A stretch of DNA of 64,000 bases, from assembly GCF_003353175.1 (NCBI RefSeq), contig NZ_QHKS01000012.1, positions 186,001 to 250,000 of the forward strand. Reading direction: 5' to 3'. The translations under genes were made by a program, and so were the position numbers. The DNA is from Paraburkholderia lacunae. Lineage in GTDB: Bacteria > Pseudomonadota > Gammaproteobacteria > Burkholderiales > Burkholderiaceae. A model generated the notes under the pieces. That model did not search any database. It had not been told where the DNA came from and was given only the letters and a program-made list of their open reading frames with translations. Within the stretch, counting starts at the first letter, position 1; each line of letters starts with the position of its first letter. Positions 26,933 to 35,369 of this stretch are shown here, in pieces.

Positions 26933-27811
26933 TCACGAGCGTGCCAGCAGCACGCCCACCAACGCCACCGCAAAACCGGCAATCTGCACCGGCAACAGGG
27001 TTTCGCCGAAGCCGAGATAACCCTCGAGGGCCGCGAGCGGCGGCGCCAGAAACACCAGCGCGGTGGCGCGCGCGGCATCGCCGCGCCTCACCATCCACAC
27101 CAGCAAGGTGACGCTGATGCCCGACAGCATCACGATGCCCCACGCCAGCGAGATCCACAGTGTCGGCGAAGCAATCCAGCGATGCTCGCCGAGCGCCAGC
27201 GCGAAAATCGCGGCGACGAGCGCCGCGCCGAGATTCTGCACCGCGCTTGCGGTGCGAATGTCGGCCTTCGCGAGCGAGGTCTTCTGAAACAGCGTGCCCG
27301 CGGTAATTGCGCCGACCGCGAGGATCGAGACGAGCACCACCAGCCACGGCGGCGCATTGCCATGCGGTGCCGGCGTCGGCGGCGTGACTGCGGCCAGTTT
27401 CGGTTCGAGGACCAGCGCTACCCCCGCGAGGCCGAGCGCCATCCCCGTCCAGCCGCGCCGCGAGAGCCGTTCGCCGAACAGCGGCGCCGCGACGGCTGCC
27501 GTCGCCAGCGGTTGTAGCGCTCCGAGCAAGGCCATCACACCGGCGCTCAGGCCCTGCGCGACCGCCCAGTAGCCGGCGCCGAGATACACGCCTTGCAGCA
27601 GCGCGCCCGCCACCAGATGCCTGCCGAGATTGCGGCCGGTCGGCCACGCGGTGCGGGCGAGCAACGCGGCCAGCGTGAACAGCAGCGCGGTGCCGCCAAA
27701 GCGCGCGAGCAGAAACAGATTGGGATCGGCATAGGGTGTGATCGCCCGGGCGACCACGAATCCGGTCGACCACAACACGACGAAGACGGCGGCGGTCAAG
27801 GTAGCGAGCAT
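26933..27811 (-). CDS. EamA/DMT superfamily transporter
   Basis: A 292-residue inner-membrane protein with ten hydrophobic helices in two EamA repeats. FVVLWSTGFVVARAITPYADPN at the start, cut here to its features, and FLAPPLAALEGYLGFGE at the end of the second repeat are typical of the RhaT/YdcZ-like carriers. The substrate is unknown. Start at 27811 gives the usual N-terminus. Confidence 0.9.
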   Translation of the reverse strand: MLATLTAAVFVVLWSTGFVVARAITPYADPNLFLLARFGGTALLFTLAALLARTAWPTGRNLGRHLVAGALLQGVYLGAGYWAVAQGLSAGVMALLGALQPLATAAVAAPLFGERLSRRGWTGMALGLAGVALVLEPKLAAVTPPTPAPHGNAPPWLVVLVSILAVGAITAGTLFQKTSLAKADIRTASAVQNLGAALVAAIFALALGEHRWIASPTLWISLAWGIVMLSGISVTLLVWMVRRGDAARATALVFLAPPLAALEGYLGFGETLLPVQIAGFAVALVGVLLARS

Positions 27812-27923
27812 CGAGCGTCGATGGTGGGAAGGTGAAAGCCCGCCATCTTGCCGGGGCGTGCAGGGCGCGTCTTGTTCGAAGCTGCAATCGCCCGTGTCAG
27901 CTCACATCAGTCGTCGCCGCGGG

Positions 27924-29483
27924 TCACCACATCAGCAGCACGGTGCCTGCGCCGAGCATTCCGCCGCACAGCGCGCATGCCCACAACAACACGCGCGTGC
28001 GCCGATATTCGCGGCCGATATCCTCGATCAGTTGCGCATTCTGCCGCGGGGTACGGGCGCGATCATGCTCCTGTTGCAGGTATCGAACGGCGAGTTGCGG
28101 CACGCGCGGCAGTATCTGCGCGAGATGCGGCAGCTCGCGCGAAATGCGCTTGATCCAGCCACGATGATCGAGGTCGCGCCGCGCGATTCCGGCCAGCACA
28201 CCGCGCGTGATGTTCCACGTATCGACCCCCGGATGCAGCGCACGCGCCAGCATTTCCGCCTGCTGGAACGAACGCTGCGCGGTGGCGAGACGCCCGGATA
28301 CGGCGCCGTCGAACGGTTGCACCGCATGCAGCAGATGATGAAACAGCGAGCCCGCCGAGCGGTCTTCGGGAGCGGCCGCAAAATGCGCCTCGGCGCGGGT
28401 GCGCAGTTCCGCTTCGAGCATCTCGGCGCGCGTGTCGTGCGGCACGTGTCCGGCATCGCGATGTAGTTCGGCAAGCCGGCCGTAGTCCTGGTTGAACAGA
28501 GCGGTCGCGCCATGCACGAAAAACTCGCGCTCCCCGATCGATAGACTCGACATGATCGAAAATTCGGCGAGCACGAGGCGCCCCAGCGTGTCCGGTTCGA
28601 CGCTCACGCGTACCCGGCGTGCGTCGAGGGTCGCGTGAAAGAAGCCATGCTCGAACGCCTGTTCGGTCACCACCTCGACGATATGCGCGGCGAGCGGCGC
28701 AAGTTTGACGTGGTGCGCATGCAGGCCGGGCAGATCGCTGGCCGGCAAGGTGCTGATACGCTGCATGGTCAGCGTTTGATTGGTGCACAGGTCCCAGATC
28801 ACGATCGGCACGGCGATGCGTGAGTCGCGGTCGAAATGGTGGCCGGTCTGGCTCAGATTGGCGGCCTCGGCGCGCAGGTCGAAACGGCGCAGGATGTCGT
28901 CGGTAAATGCCTGGGCCAGCGCGCGCAGTTGCAGCCGGCGTGCGGTGCCGGAGAGCTTTTCCACCCAGCGCGCGACCCAGCGCAACAGCGCGAGTTCGTC
29001 GCCGATCTGTTGCAACTGGTCGGCGCGCACCAGTTTGATGGCCACTTCGCGACAGCCGTTGATCGGCACGGCGAGCCGCGCAAAATGAGTTTGTTCGGCA
29101 AAGCCGCCGCGCACCGGCACCAGATCGACCGCCGTGAAGATCGTGGTGAGCGGCCGGCCGAATGCGCGCGTCAGAGCCTCCTTCGACTCTTCCGGTGGAA
29201 GCGGGGCTTCGAGGTGATCGATCGCGTCGATGGCCTCGTGCAAGGTGCTGCTCGCCAGTTCCGGACGTTCGGCCAGCGTCTGCGCGAAGCCGCTCGCCAG
29301 TGGCCCGAGCGCCGGCAGCAGGCCATGCAGGCCTGCGCGTCCGCGCCCGGAGGCATGCACGCGGCTGACCAGTTCGATCATCCAGTGCAGTTTGTGATCG
29401 GGTGGGGCGGCAAGCCAGATCAGGCGCGCGCCGTAACGCAGCGCATGGAACAACAGCAGTAAGCGGCGAAGCAGTGGCGGCAT
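27924..29483 (-). CDS. Degenerate ABC1/UbiB-like (AarF) protein kinase-fold protein
   Basis: A 519-residue protein with an ABC1/UbiB kinase-like core: VAIKLVRADQL carries the nucleotide-binding Lys150, and FDLRAEAANL (Glu206) matches the family signature. The catalytic loop, normally HADxHPGN, is reduced to FFHATLDARRVRV (His283) without the conserved Asn, and the metal-binding DFG is replaced by AEFS near residue 307. It ends in a hydrophobic C-terminal helix (LLWACALCGGMLGAGTVLL). UbiB proteins support ubiquinone synthesis. This one is probably a non-catalytic relative; its role is unknown. Confidence 0.75.
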   Translation of the reverse strand: MPPLLRRLLLLFHALRYGARLIWLAAPPDHKLHWMIELVSRVHASGRGRAGLHGLLPALGPLASGFAQTLAERPELASSTLHEAIDAIDHLEAPLPPEESKEALTRAFGRPLTTIFTAVDLVPVRGGFAEQTHFARLAVPINGCREVAIKLVRADQLQQIGDELALLRWVARWVEKLSGTARRLQLRALAQAFTDDILRRFDLRAEAANLSQTGHHFDRDSRIAVPIVIWDLCTNQTLTMQRISTLPASDLPGLHAHHVKLAPLAAHIVEVVTEQAFEHGFFHATLDARRVRVSVEPDTLGRLVLAEFSIMSSLSIGEREFFVHGATALFNQDYGRLAELHRDAGHVPHDTRAEMLEAELRTRAEAHFAAAPEDRSAGSLFHHLLHAVQPFDGAVSGRLATAQRSFQQAEMLARALHPGVDTWNITRGVLAGIARRDLDHRGWIKRISRELPHLAQILPRVPQLAVRYLQQEHDRARTPRQNAQLIEDIGREYRRTRVLLWACALCGGMLGAGTVLLMW

Positions 29484-29726
29484 TGGCGGTTCGATTGGCG
29501 GTCGCGCGGCGTCGACGCGCGGCCAGGGCGTTCAGATTAGCAGGGATGCGCGCTGGCAGGAGCATCCCCGCGCCACGCGTAATACAATACGCCGGCCTAC
29601 TCCAACCGTGGCGAAACCCAAGCGTGCCGGATCCCGGCTCTCAACCAATGCTCGCAGAACAACGTCAGCCCCTTGGTTGACGGCCTTCCGTTGCGAAACC
29701 TACGCTGAAACCTACGCGCAGGCTTT

Positions 29727-30440
29727 TTGGAGGAATTGGACACAGCGGAAAGCCTCGCGGCGCAATTCGAACAGGACATCACGCTCGCCGCGGTAGCGGA
29801 ATTCATTGCACTGTTGATGGTGTCGATCGCGCGCGGGCACATTGTCCAGTCCCAGGACACGCTCGACACGCTTGAACGTCTGAGCTTTCAGAGCCAATGG
29901 TCGGGCGGCCGCGAGATGATCACGCGGGAGCGCCTCTACATCGCGGCGCGACGCGGCGAACCGGCGCGCATCGAAGCGCTGTTGCCACACATGTCGAACC
30001 ACGCCGCCGCCCGACCCGGCATGGATTCCCGTTACGGAGATGCTCAGCGCGCCGTGGCTGGGCCGAATCCAGCTTGCATTGCAGCAGCATCGACTCGATC
30101 GGGCGACCGATCTGCTGGAGTCGGCATTGGCTACCGTGCCCGTCCGACCGCTGCTCTCGGTCAAGCTCCACGTGCTGCAAGCATTGGTTCAGCACCGGCA
30201 AGGGCATTCGAGGCGTGCCCTCCGAACACTCCAGCGTGCGCGCGAAACAGCACGCGCTGGCGGCTGCTACCGAGCGCTGCGCGACGAAGGCGCGATACTG
30301 GATCAGGTGCCGGGCGTGGAGATGCATTGCGCCGTGCCCCAGTGCGTGGCCGCGCTTCGGTGGTCTTTGTGGATCGCTTTGGCCTGCGAGCCATGGAGAA
30401 GTCTTCTTCGCAACAATCTTCCGCGAACTATGCCGGCCTT
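29727..30440 (+). pseudogene. MalT-like (LuxR family ATP-dependent) regulator fragment, frameshifted
   Basis: Two reading frames together give part of the TPR-like middle of a MalT-type regulator. The first frame (from about 29727) has ITRERLYIAARRGEPARIEALLPHM. The second, from about 29995, has DPAWIPVTEMLSAPWLGRIQ and LQALVQHRQGHSRRALRTLQ. The frame changes near 29990-30005. The N-terminal P-loop domain and the C-terminal helix-turn-helix are both absent, so it is a dead remnant. It sits at the left edge of the accessory region and may mark an old insertion or deletion point. Confidence 0.65.
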
Positions 30441-30681
30441 ACGGCAGCGGGTTCTGCATGTTCGCGGCTTAGTGGCAGGACAATGCACGCTGCCTGATGG
30501 TGGCCCCGTCGATCCGGCGACCGGTGGTTACCAAAACTGTCGGTACGCCTGCTGCATATCCATGCTGATTCCGGTATGGCACACCCTGCCTTTTTTCGCA
30601 GTTGATATTTCGTCTGAGAAAACCGAAAAAAGATACGTGGGTGAAGTCCGATGATTCCGCCGTGATTAACAGTCGCGACTG

Positions 30682-30703
30682 ACCTGTGGCGGAAATTCCA
30701 GGT
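30682..30703 (+). promoter_or_regulatory. Candidate LuxR-type operator upstream of hypothetical gene
   Basis: ACCTG and CAGGT arms spaced by 12 bases, about 80 bp before the start at 30782. The core reads CCTGT-N10-CCAGG, the same arms and spacing as the element upstream of luxI at 32232-32251. Classical lux boxes have arms two bases closer, so assignment to the local LuxR is inference. Confidence 0.4.
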
Positions 30704-30781
30704 GCCTTCCCGTTCGTGCTGGACAGCGGGAAGGGGGCAGCCGGAAGGATACAAGCATGCGCATTTGAGGCAGGGAACATC

Positions 30782-31348
30782 ATGAAAGAACTCAATGCAT
30801 GGATGGTCACTGGCATGGAGAGCGCCCCGCTGATGCTATCTGCAAACGCTACGCCCGGTCAGCGTTTGCAGCGGGCCGAAGCCGAAGTCCGTCGGTTGAC
30901 CCGATGCATGGAGATGAAGGATCGGCAGCTCTGCGAGCTGCGCAAGGCGCTAGCGCATTCGGCGACCGTTCACTACTCATTTGAAGATCGCCTGCAGCGT
31001 GAGCTCGATTCCCTGCGGATCATGATGCCCGTGAACGGGTTCCAGGAGCATTGGGACAAGTCTTCTACCGACCGGCCAGAGGAGGGCATCGTCGTGAAAC
31101 TGCCCTACATGACGTCGATACTCTCCATTCTGTTCGATGCGATGTGTACCTTCTGGGCGGACTGCGATCCCGATCATCCTCCGAAGTCTGCGACCGTCGC
31201 GCACGCGATCGATGAGCGCCTGGGTTTGAGTTCGCAGCAGAATGGAGAGGCTTCGCGCAGCGGTCAGGCCTATGCATCGGCGATCAGGCCGGATTGGGTG
31301 AAGGCGGCTGACAACCGGCACCATGGCCGACCTGCAGGCGCGCGCTGA
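30782..31348 (+). CDS. Hypothetical protein convergent with luxI
   Basis: A 188-residue soluble protein. Residues about 20-65 are likely coiled coil (QRLQRAEAEVRRLTRCMEMK), followed by a globular part with KLPYMTSILSILFDAMCTFW and AHAIDERLGLSSQQNGEASR. I recognise no family. Start at 30782 gives MKELNAWMV after AGGCAGGGAAC. It is convergent with luxI, with only 17 bp between stop codons, and has a CCTGT-N10-CCAGG element upstream. It may be a regulated member of the quorum-sensing locus. Confidence 0.65.
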   Translation: MKELNAWMVTGMESAPLMLSANATPGQRLQRAEAEVRRLTRCMEMKDRQLCELRKALAHSATVHYSFEDRLQRELDSLRIMMPVNGFQEHWDKSSTDRPEEGIVVKLPYMTSILSILFDAMCTFWADCDPDHPPKSATVAHAIDERLGLSSQQNGEASRSGQAYASAIRPDWVKAADNRHHGRPAGAR

Positions 31349-31365
31349 TGCAAGAGGCCGGTCGT

Positions 31366-32115
31366 CTAGACTGTCGTTTGCGCGCGCGTCGTTCCGTTGT
31401 CGCTAACTGCGGGAGGCGCTTCGTCGTACGCGTGTTCGGAACGCGCGCCCGCTTCAGGGGGATGCGCGTGATCCGGCACGCCAGCTTCCGGGCGCGGGAG
31501 CTGCCCGAAGCGCGTGACCGAGTCCAGCAGCATGAGGGGATCACACCGGAGTTTGTGGAACGTCGCAGGACCCAGATCGATTGAGCACGCAACGATATCG
31601 GTGGGGACCGGCGCCGTGCCAACGCCCATATTCCGCAGATCGAGTCCGAAGCGTCGGTACAGACGTGCAACGGAACGCGAGACCACGCCAATCACGCGAG
31701 TCGCGCCGAATGAGAGGGCGAGCGCCATCGCGTAAGGGAACAATGACATACCCGACGTTGAGCCCGTTCGATGGTCCGGTAGCCCAGATCCTGCGAATCG
31801 CGACATCTCCCATATCGAAGGTGATGACGGCAGGGAACCGGGGCCTGCAAGTTCCGGAAAGATGTCGCGGAGCAGATACGGTCGTGTGGTGGGCATAAGC
31901 CGCGCACATCCGCACACCTCGTCGTCTGCGGACAGAGCAACCAGATGGACGGTACTGCCTCCGTCGAATTCGTCCCACTCGCTTGCGGCATCGTGAGACA
32001 CGCCGGGTATTTCCCAGTGCAGGCGCTGGACAAAGACCTTGTGACGAAAGGTTCCGAGATGGTGATGGATATCCAATGGCAGGTCATCAAGCCTGCCGGC
32101 AACGATGTATGACAT
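31366..32115 (-). CDS. LuxI-type acyl-homoserine lactone synthase with long C-terminus
   Basis: A 249-residue autoinducer synthase that would make an acyl-homoserine lactone from S-adenosylmethionine and an acyl-ACP or acyl-CoA. The LuxI invariants are present: Arg24, Phe28 and Trp34 in FRHKVFVQRLHWEIP, Asp48 and Asp51 in EWDEFDG, Arg72 in CARLMPTTRPYLLRDIFPEL, Glu103 and Arg106 in WEMSRF. The last 45 or so residues are polar, rich in Pro, Glu and His, and extend beyond the usual 200-220. AGGAGG precedes the ATG at 32115. It lies 166 bp downstream of the luxR-type gene, same strand. The acyl group cannot be predicted. Confidence 0.9.
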   Translation of the reverse strand: MSYIVAGRLDDLPLDIHHHLGTFRHKVFVQRLHWEIPGVSHDAASEWDEFDGGSTVHLVALSADDEVCGCARLMPTTRPYLLRDIFPELAGPGSLPSSPSIWEMSRFAGSGLPDHRTGSTSGMSLFPYAMALALSFGATRVIGVVSRSVARLYRRFGLDLRNMGVGTAPVPTDIVACSIDLGPATFHKLRCDPLMLLDSVTRFGQLPRPEAGVPDHAHPPEAGARSEHAYDEAPPAVSDNGTTRAQTTV

Positions 32116-32193
32116 GGGCGCCTCCTGGTATCAGCCGTTGAGGCGACGCTATCAGCGTGGCTGTGGCCCAGAAACTCAGAGCTTTGGGAGGGT

Positions 32194-32223
32194 GTCAGTC
32201 AGCACGCGCGAGCGCGCACTGAC
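32194..32223. promoter_or_regulatory. Inverted repeat between luxR and luxI
   Basis: GTCAGT and ACTGAC bracket a GC-rich centre that is itself partly self-complementary (GCGCGAGCGCGC). It follows the luxR stop by about 60 bases and precedes luxI by about 80. It lacks a T-run, so attenuator, partial terminator or protein-binding site are all possible. Confidence 0.4.
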
Positions 32224-32231
32224 CCAGGTCG

Positions 32232-32251
32232 CCTGTACGGCGACGGCCAGG
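32232..32251 (-). promoter_or_regulatory. Candidate LuxR-type operator upstream of luxI
   Basis: A 20-bp imperfect palindrome, CCTGT-N10-CCAGG, with 7 of 10 positions matching across the centre. It lies 117 bp before the luxI start. The same arms and spacing occur upstream of the hypothetical gene at 30782, suggesting one regulator for both. Confidence 0.45.
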
Positions 32252-32281
32252 ACGTGCGATAGAACGGCAGGAAAAACGGAT

Positions 32282-33070
32282 TCAGGGTTTTATGATGCCC
32301 TGGACGGTCGCGTGGACGGCAGCGGCCGTCCGGCTGCGGATGTTGAGAGCCTCCATCGCTTCCTTGATGTGGTAGTCAACGGTATAGTGAGAGCGTCCGA
32401 GAATCTCGCCTATCTCGCTCGAGGTTTTCCCCCGGGCGACCCAGGTCAGGCATTCGAGCTGACGGGATGTAAGGAGGTGTGCCCCTCTTCTTGAAGGCAT
32501 CAGCGCGAGGCGATGCAGTTCGAAGTGAAACTGCGCGCTGATCAGGTATGCCAGGCGAGAGTTGATTGCATCGTTGACGGAATGCAGAGAGCCAGACAGG
32601 TTGAACAGCAGGATACTGCCATCGGACTGGTGAAGAGGGATACTGAGTCCCGCAGGTAGTCCGGCCTCTCTTGCTTCGTCGAGTAGACGACGCTCGGCTT
32701 TGCTCAAGCCGATGATGTCGTGCCACCGGTAGGGAGCCGACTGGAGGAACGCAGCCCGATGAACGGGGTCGGTGGACGCGTAGTCCCGGTGCTGGTAGTG
32801 CCGCACCCAAGCCTGCGGATAGTGTGCGCCGATCATCTCGAGCGCTGTTCGCCAAGCGCAGGTCGAACGGCTTCGCGTAACGCGGCTGATCACGTAATGC
32901 GGGAAGCCGAGTTTCCCTGCCGCATGGCCGAAAGACTCGACGAGGGAAGGAATATCCGTGGCACATGCAAGACGCATGACCGGTGTCGGCGCGCCAGGTT
33001 GCAGGCGATCGGATATCGGTGACGACCTGTGCTGGCCCTCGTTTGAACGGCGTCGGGAGACATGTTTCAT
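32282..33070 (-). CDS. LuxR-type quorum-sensing transcriptional regulator
   Basis: A 262-residue regulator. Residues about 40-195 form an autoinducer-binding domain (aromatic-rich AWVRHYQHRDYASTDPVHR), with Trp and Asp at the expected places. The C-terminus is a GerE/LuxR helix-turn-helix (LTSRQLECLTWVARGKTSSE then GRSHYTVDYHIKEAM). It probably binds the signal made by the adjacent LuxI. The start is uncertain: the ATG at 33070 gives a somewhat long basic N-terminus; a Met before RLACATDIP about 40 residues later would also fit. No strong ribosome site at either. Confidence 0.9.
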   Translation of the reverse strand: MKHVSRRRSNEGQHRSSPISDRLQPGAPTPVMRLACATDIPSLVESFGHAAGKLGFPHYVISRVTRSRSTCAWRTALEMIGAHYPQAWVRHYQHRDYASTDPVHRAAFLQSAPYRWHDIIGLSKAERRLLDEAREAGLPAGLSIPLHQSDGSILLFNLSGSLHSVNDAINSRLAYLISAQFHFELHRLALMPSRRGAHLLTSRQLECLTWVARGKTSSEIGEILGRSHYTVDYHIKEAMEALNIRSRTAAAVHATVQGIIKP

Positions 33071-33384
33071 GTTCGCTACCGTAGCGCTGCCCCACAGGGT
33101 ATGGAACGCCAGGTGCCACACGAGAACGCGGCCCGCGCGCAACGACGGTGCGGGTTCATGCGACAACCGTTTCCGGGAGTGAGGGGCCAGCCAGAGGCCC
33201 GCATACGATTGCCATACGCGGCGGCACCGGTAGTGGCCAACTGGACGCGGACTATGCACCGACTCGAATGCATTCAAACATTTACTATAGTCTGCAGATT
33301 GCCGCCCGATCATTCATGTAAGGGATTGAAACATACCCACTGCGCGGCTGGGAAAGCGGACGAGGCGGGGGCTGGGTCGGCAGG
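33071..33384. other. 314-bp region between luxR and the biosynthetic operon
   Basis: It holds the promoter of luxR and the end of the ten-gene operon. A 10-bp palindrome GAATGCATTC lies at 33266-33275 and TCTGCAGA at about 33311. No terminator with a T-run separates the operon from luxR, so read-through into luxR and luxI is possible. Confidence 0.5.
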
Positions 33385-34311
33385 CTAACGGACCAGCAAG
33401 GCTGCTGCTGAAAACCCTCCGACGCCTCGTGCAAAGAGCAGGAGCGGTCTGCCCGGCACCAGTCCATGACATTGGGCAAGATTGATGAACGCGTCGCTGA
33501 CGGTGACGTGGCCAATACGGGCAAAATTTTCCGAGAACAGCCGGTCCTGCGGAACCTGAAGCGAATCGAGCAGGCGGTGCCACGCAGGCAGATCCAGATG
33601 GTGGGGCAGGATACGCTGGATGTCATCCAGTGTGAACCGTGCCTGCTGGACTGTCTGCCTGATCAGGCTACGCGCCGTCAAGAAGTTCTGTGCTGCCAGG
33701 CGTGATTCCTCATTTGCCAGTACCCCGCGCCAGCCCAGGCCGCTGGCATGCGTGGTGACCGCGAGCAGGCGGTTTACGGGGGCGTCGCGCTCGATGAATG
33801 CTGCAAACGCACCGTCACCCAGAATCCCTTCGGCTTGCATTAACCTTTCCGATGTCAACGGCATGACGTCGGCGCCGGCAAGCAGGACCCGTTTCATGTG
33901 GGGCCGGGCGATAAACAGCGCGCGAATCACGCGCAGTGCGGCGAGGGCGGATGCGCAGTGCTGCTGGGCGAACGAGAAAGCTTCTGCGTTGGTGAAGCCG
34001 AAGCGGTCACAGAGCACGCCGGGTAACGACTGCGGCGGTGGCGCAACGCTGCCCTGGAGCGTATGCACGTAGACGAGGCAGTCGACTTCACGCGGCGCGA
34101 TACCCGAGGCAAGCAGGAGACGCTGGATTGCGCTGGCCGCGAGTCCGATTGCGGTCTGCCCATTCGCACTGCGGTAGTAACGCATCCCGGCCCGCTCCAG
34201 GTTTAGCACGGTGGCGATGTTCTGCTGGGTTCGCTTTCCCCAGCTCCGGACGTCGTCGATGTGTTGGGGAAGATGGAAGGCGATGTGCGGTATACCGAGA
34301 TCGGGGATCAT
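33385..34311 (-). CDS. KAS III-like ketosynthase, catalytic member of pair 2
   Basis: A 308-residue thiolase-fold protein of the FabH/PqsC type. Nucleophile Cys119 lies in SFAQQHCASALAAL; His237 in ILPHHLDLPAW matches the FabH catalytic His; the position of FabH Asn274 (in its GNTS motif) is His268 here (RIGHVTVSD). The end, LLFARGVGGFSAAALLVR, is the usual FabH glycine-rich C-terminus. It probably moves or condenses an acyl group from ACP or CoA. It is the last gene of the operon; its start overlaps the end of the Cys-less partner (ATGA), suggesting a heterodimer. Confidence 0.85.
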   Translation of the reverse strand: MIPDLGIPHIAFHLPQHIDDVRSWGKRTQQNIATVLNLERAGMRYYRSANGQTAIGLAASAIQRLLLASGIAPREVDCLVYVHTLQGSVAPPPQSLPGVLCDRFGFTNAEAFSFAQQHCASALAALRVIRALFIARPHMKRVLLAGADVMPLTSERLMQAEGILGDGAFAAFIERDAPVNRLLAVTTHASGLGWRGVLANEESRLAAQNFLTARSLIRQTVQQARFTLDDIQRILPHHLDLPAWHRLLDSLQVPQDRLFSENFARIGHVTVSDAFINLAQCHGLVPGRPLLLFARGVGGFSAAALLVR

Positions 34312-35369
34312 GAGACGGACCGGACATCGTTCTGCCGATAGAGGAAGGGTGCGCCGCGCGTCTCCAGCAGCGCAGTGCCGATAAAACCGCCGAACCCGTA
34401 GCCCCACAGCAGCACGCGATGGGGCCGACGACAGGCGGCGCCGCTGAGCGCCTGTGCAAGTCGTACGATGGATTCGGCTGCGCCAAGATGAACGCAAACC
34501 TGATGCTGTACCACGGCGTCTGGCCTGCCGAGGAATCTCCATACTGCACCGCTGAGCGACGGGATGCCAGGGTGCCCAACCACCTCGTCAATGTCGTCCG
34601 GACGAAGGCCGTGTCGCGCGAGGAGAGAGTCGATCATCGATAGCGAGGTGAATGTCCGGGCGTTGGGGATTCCGGTTGCATGGCGACAGATGTCAACGGC
34701 AACGTGCCGGGCTGCCACATCGAGCAGCTGCATGCCACCTGTTCCGTTGTCGGTTCTTTCAACGAGCAGCGCACCGGCGGCATCGCCGTGCACGATGTCA
34801 GGTCCGCATATTCTGGAAAACGGCGGACACCACTTCTCCGCTGCGACGATCAGTATCGTGTGGACGTCCGGTTCAGCGATGAGCAGATCGGATGCAAGCC
34901 GCAATGCAGTGAATGGCGACGCACCATGCTGCTGGGAGAGCGAAAAAGGAAAGCATGGTGTGCCGACTTCTGCACAAAGCCGTCCGGCAATCGTGGTCGA
35001 AACGTGCTCATCGAGGCTGCTGTGACAGAAGACGATGACATCGATCGGGCGCGCATCCGGCGGGCGTGTGGCGCAGATCGCGTTTGCCACTTTTGCGGCG
35101 AGTCCTGATAGATCTGTACCGGTTTCGACTGGTACCGCGCAGGCCAGGTCGGGTGGTGGAAGATCGGGATGCACAGGCGGCGAGCCACCGGTTTCCCCAC
35201 CTGGCCACGCCTCGAGCCAGTGCCCGTAGTCGGGATGCCATGACTTCACCCACGCATCCCAGCCGGAATGCCCGGTCGTGCGCAGTGCCGACTCAATCGC
35301 CGTCCATTGGGACAGCGGTATGGCGTCTGGCACCCAGGCCGTCACTGCGGTGATGACGGGTAGGTTCAT
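34308..35369 (-). CDS. KAS III-like protein, Cys-less member of pair 2
   Basis: A 353-residue thiolase-fold protein. In SLSQQHGASPFTALRLASDL the nucleophile position is Gly149, in exact register with QQHC of the next gene. A His (EVVGHPGIPSLSG) remains near the second catalytic position. The N-terminal 90 residues contain a Trp/Pro-rich insert. The C-terminal LLWGYGFGGFIGTALLETRG keeps the fold. It cannot work as a normal ketosynthase and is likely a structural or substrate-shaping partner, by analogy with PqsB in PqsBC. Confidence 0.8.
   Translation of the reverse strand: MNLPVITAVTAWVPDAIPLSQWTAIESALRTTGHSGWDAWVKSWHPDYGHWLEAWPGGETGGSPPVHPDLPPPDLACAVPVETGTDLSGLAAKVANAICATRPPDARPIDVIVFCHSSLDEHVSTTIAGRLCAEVGTPCFPFSLSQQHGASPFTALRLASDLLIAEPDVHTILIVAAEKWCPPFSRICGPDIVHGDAAGALLVERTDNGTGGMQLLDVAARHVAVDICRHATGIPNARTFTSLSMIDSLLARHGLRPDDIDEVVGHPGIPSLSGAVWRFLGRPDAVVQHQVCVHLGAAESIVRLAQALSGAACRRPHRVLLWGYGFGGFIGTALLETRGAPFLYRQNDVRSVS

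Noticed and set aside
26798..27517. Plus-strand frames through the GAAACGGC array giving RRNGETAK-repeat proteins
   Set aside because: No start signals, and the downstream part is antisense to the EamA gene; repeat coding is a by-product of the octamer.
30441..30654. Continuation of the MalT-like frame as a coding region
   Set aside because: Sequence similarity to the family fades after about 30420 and no helix-turn-helix follows.
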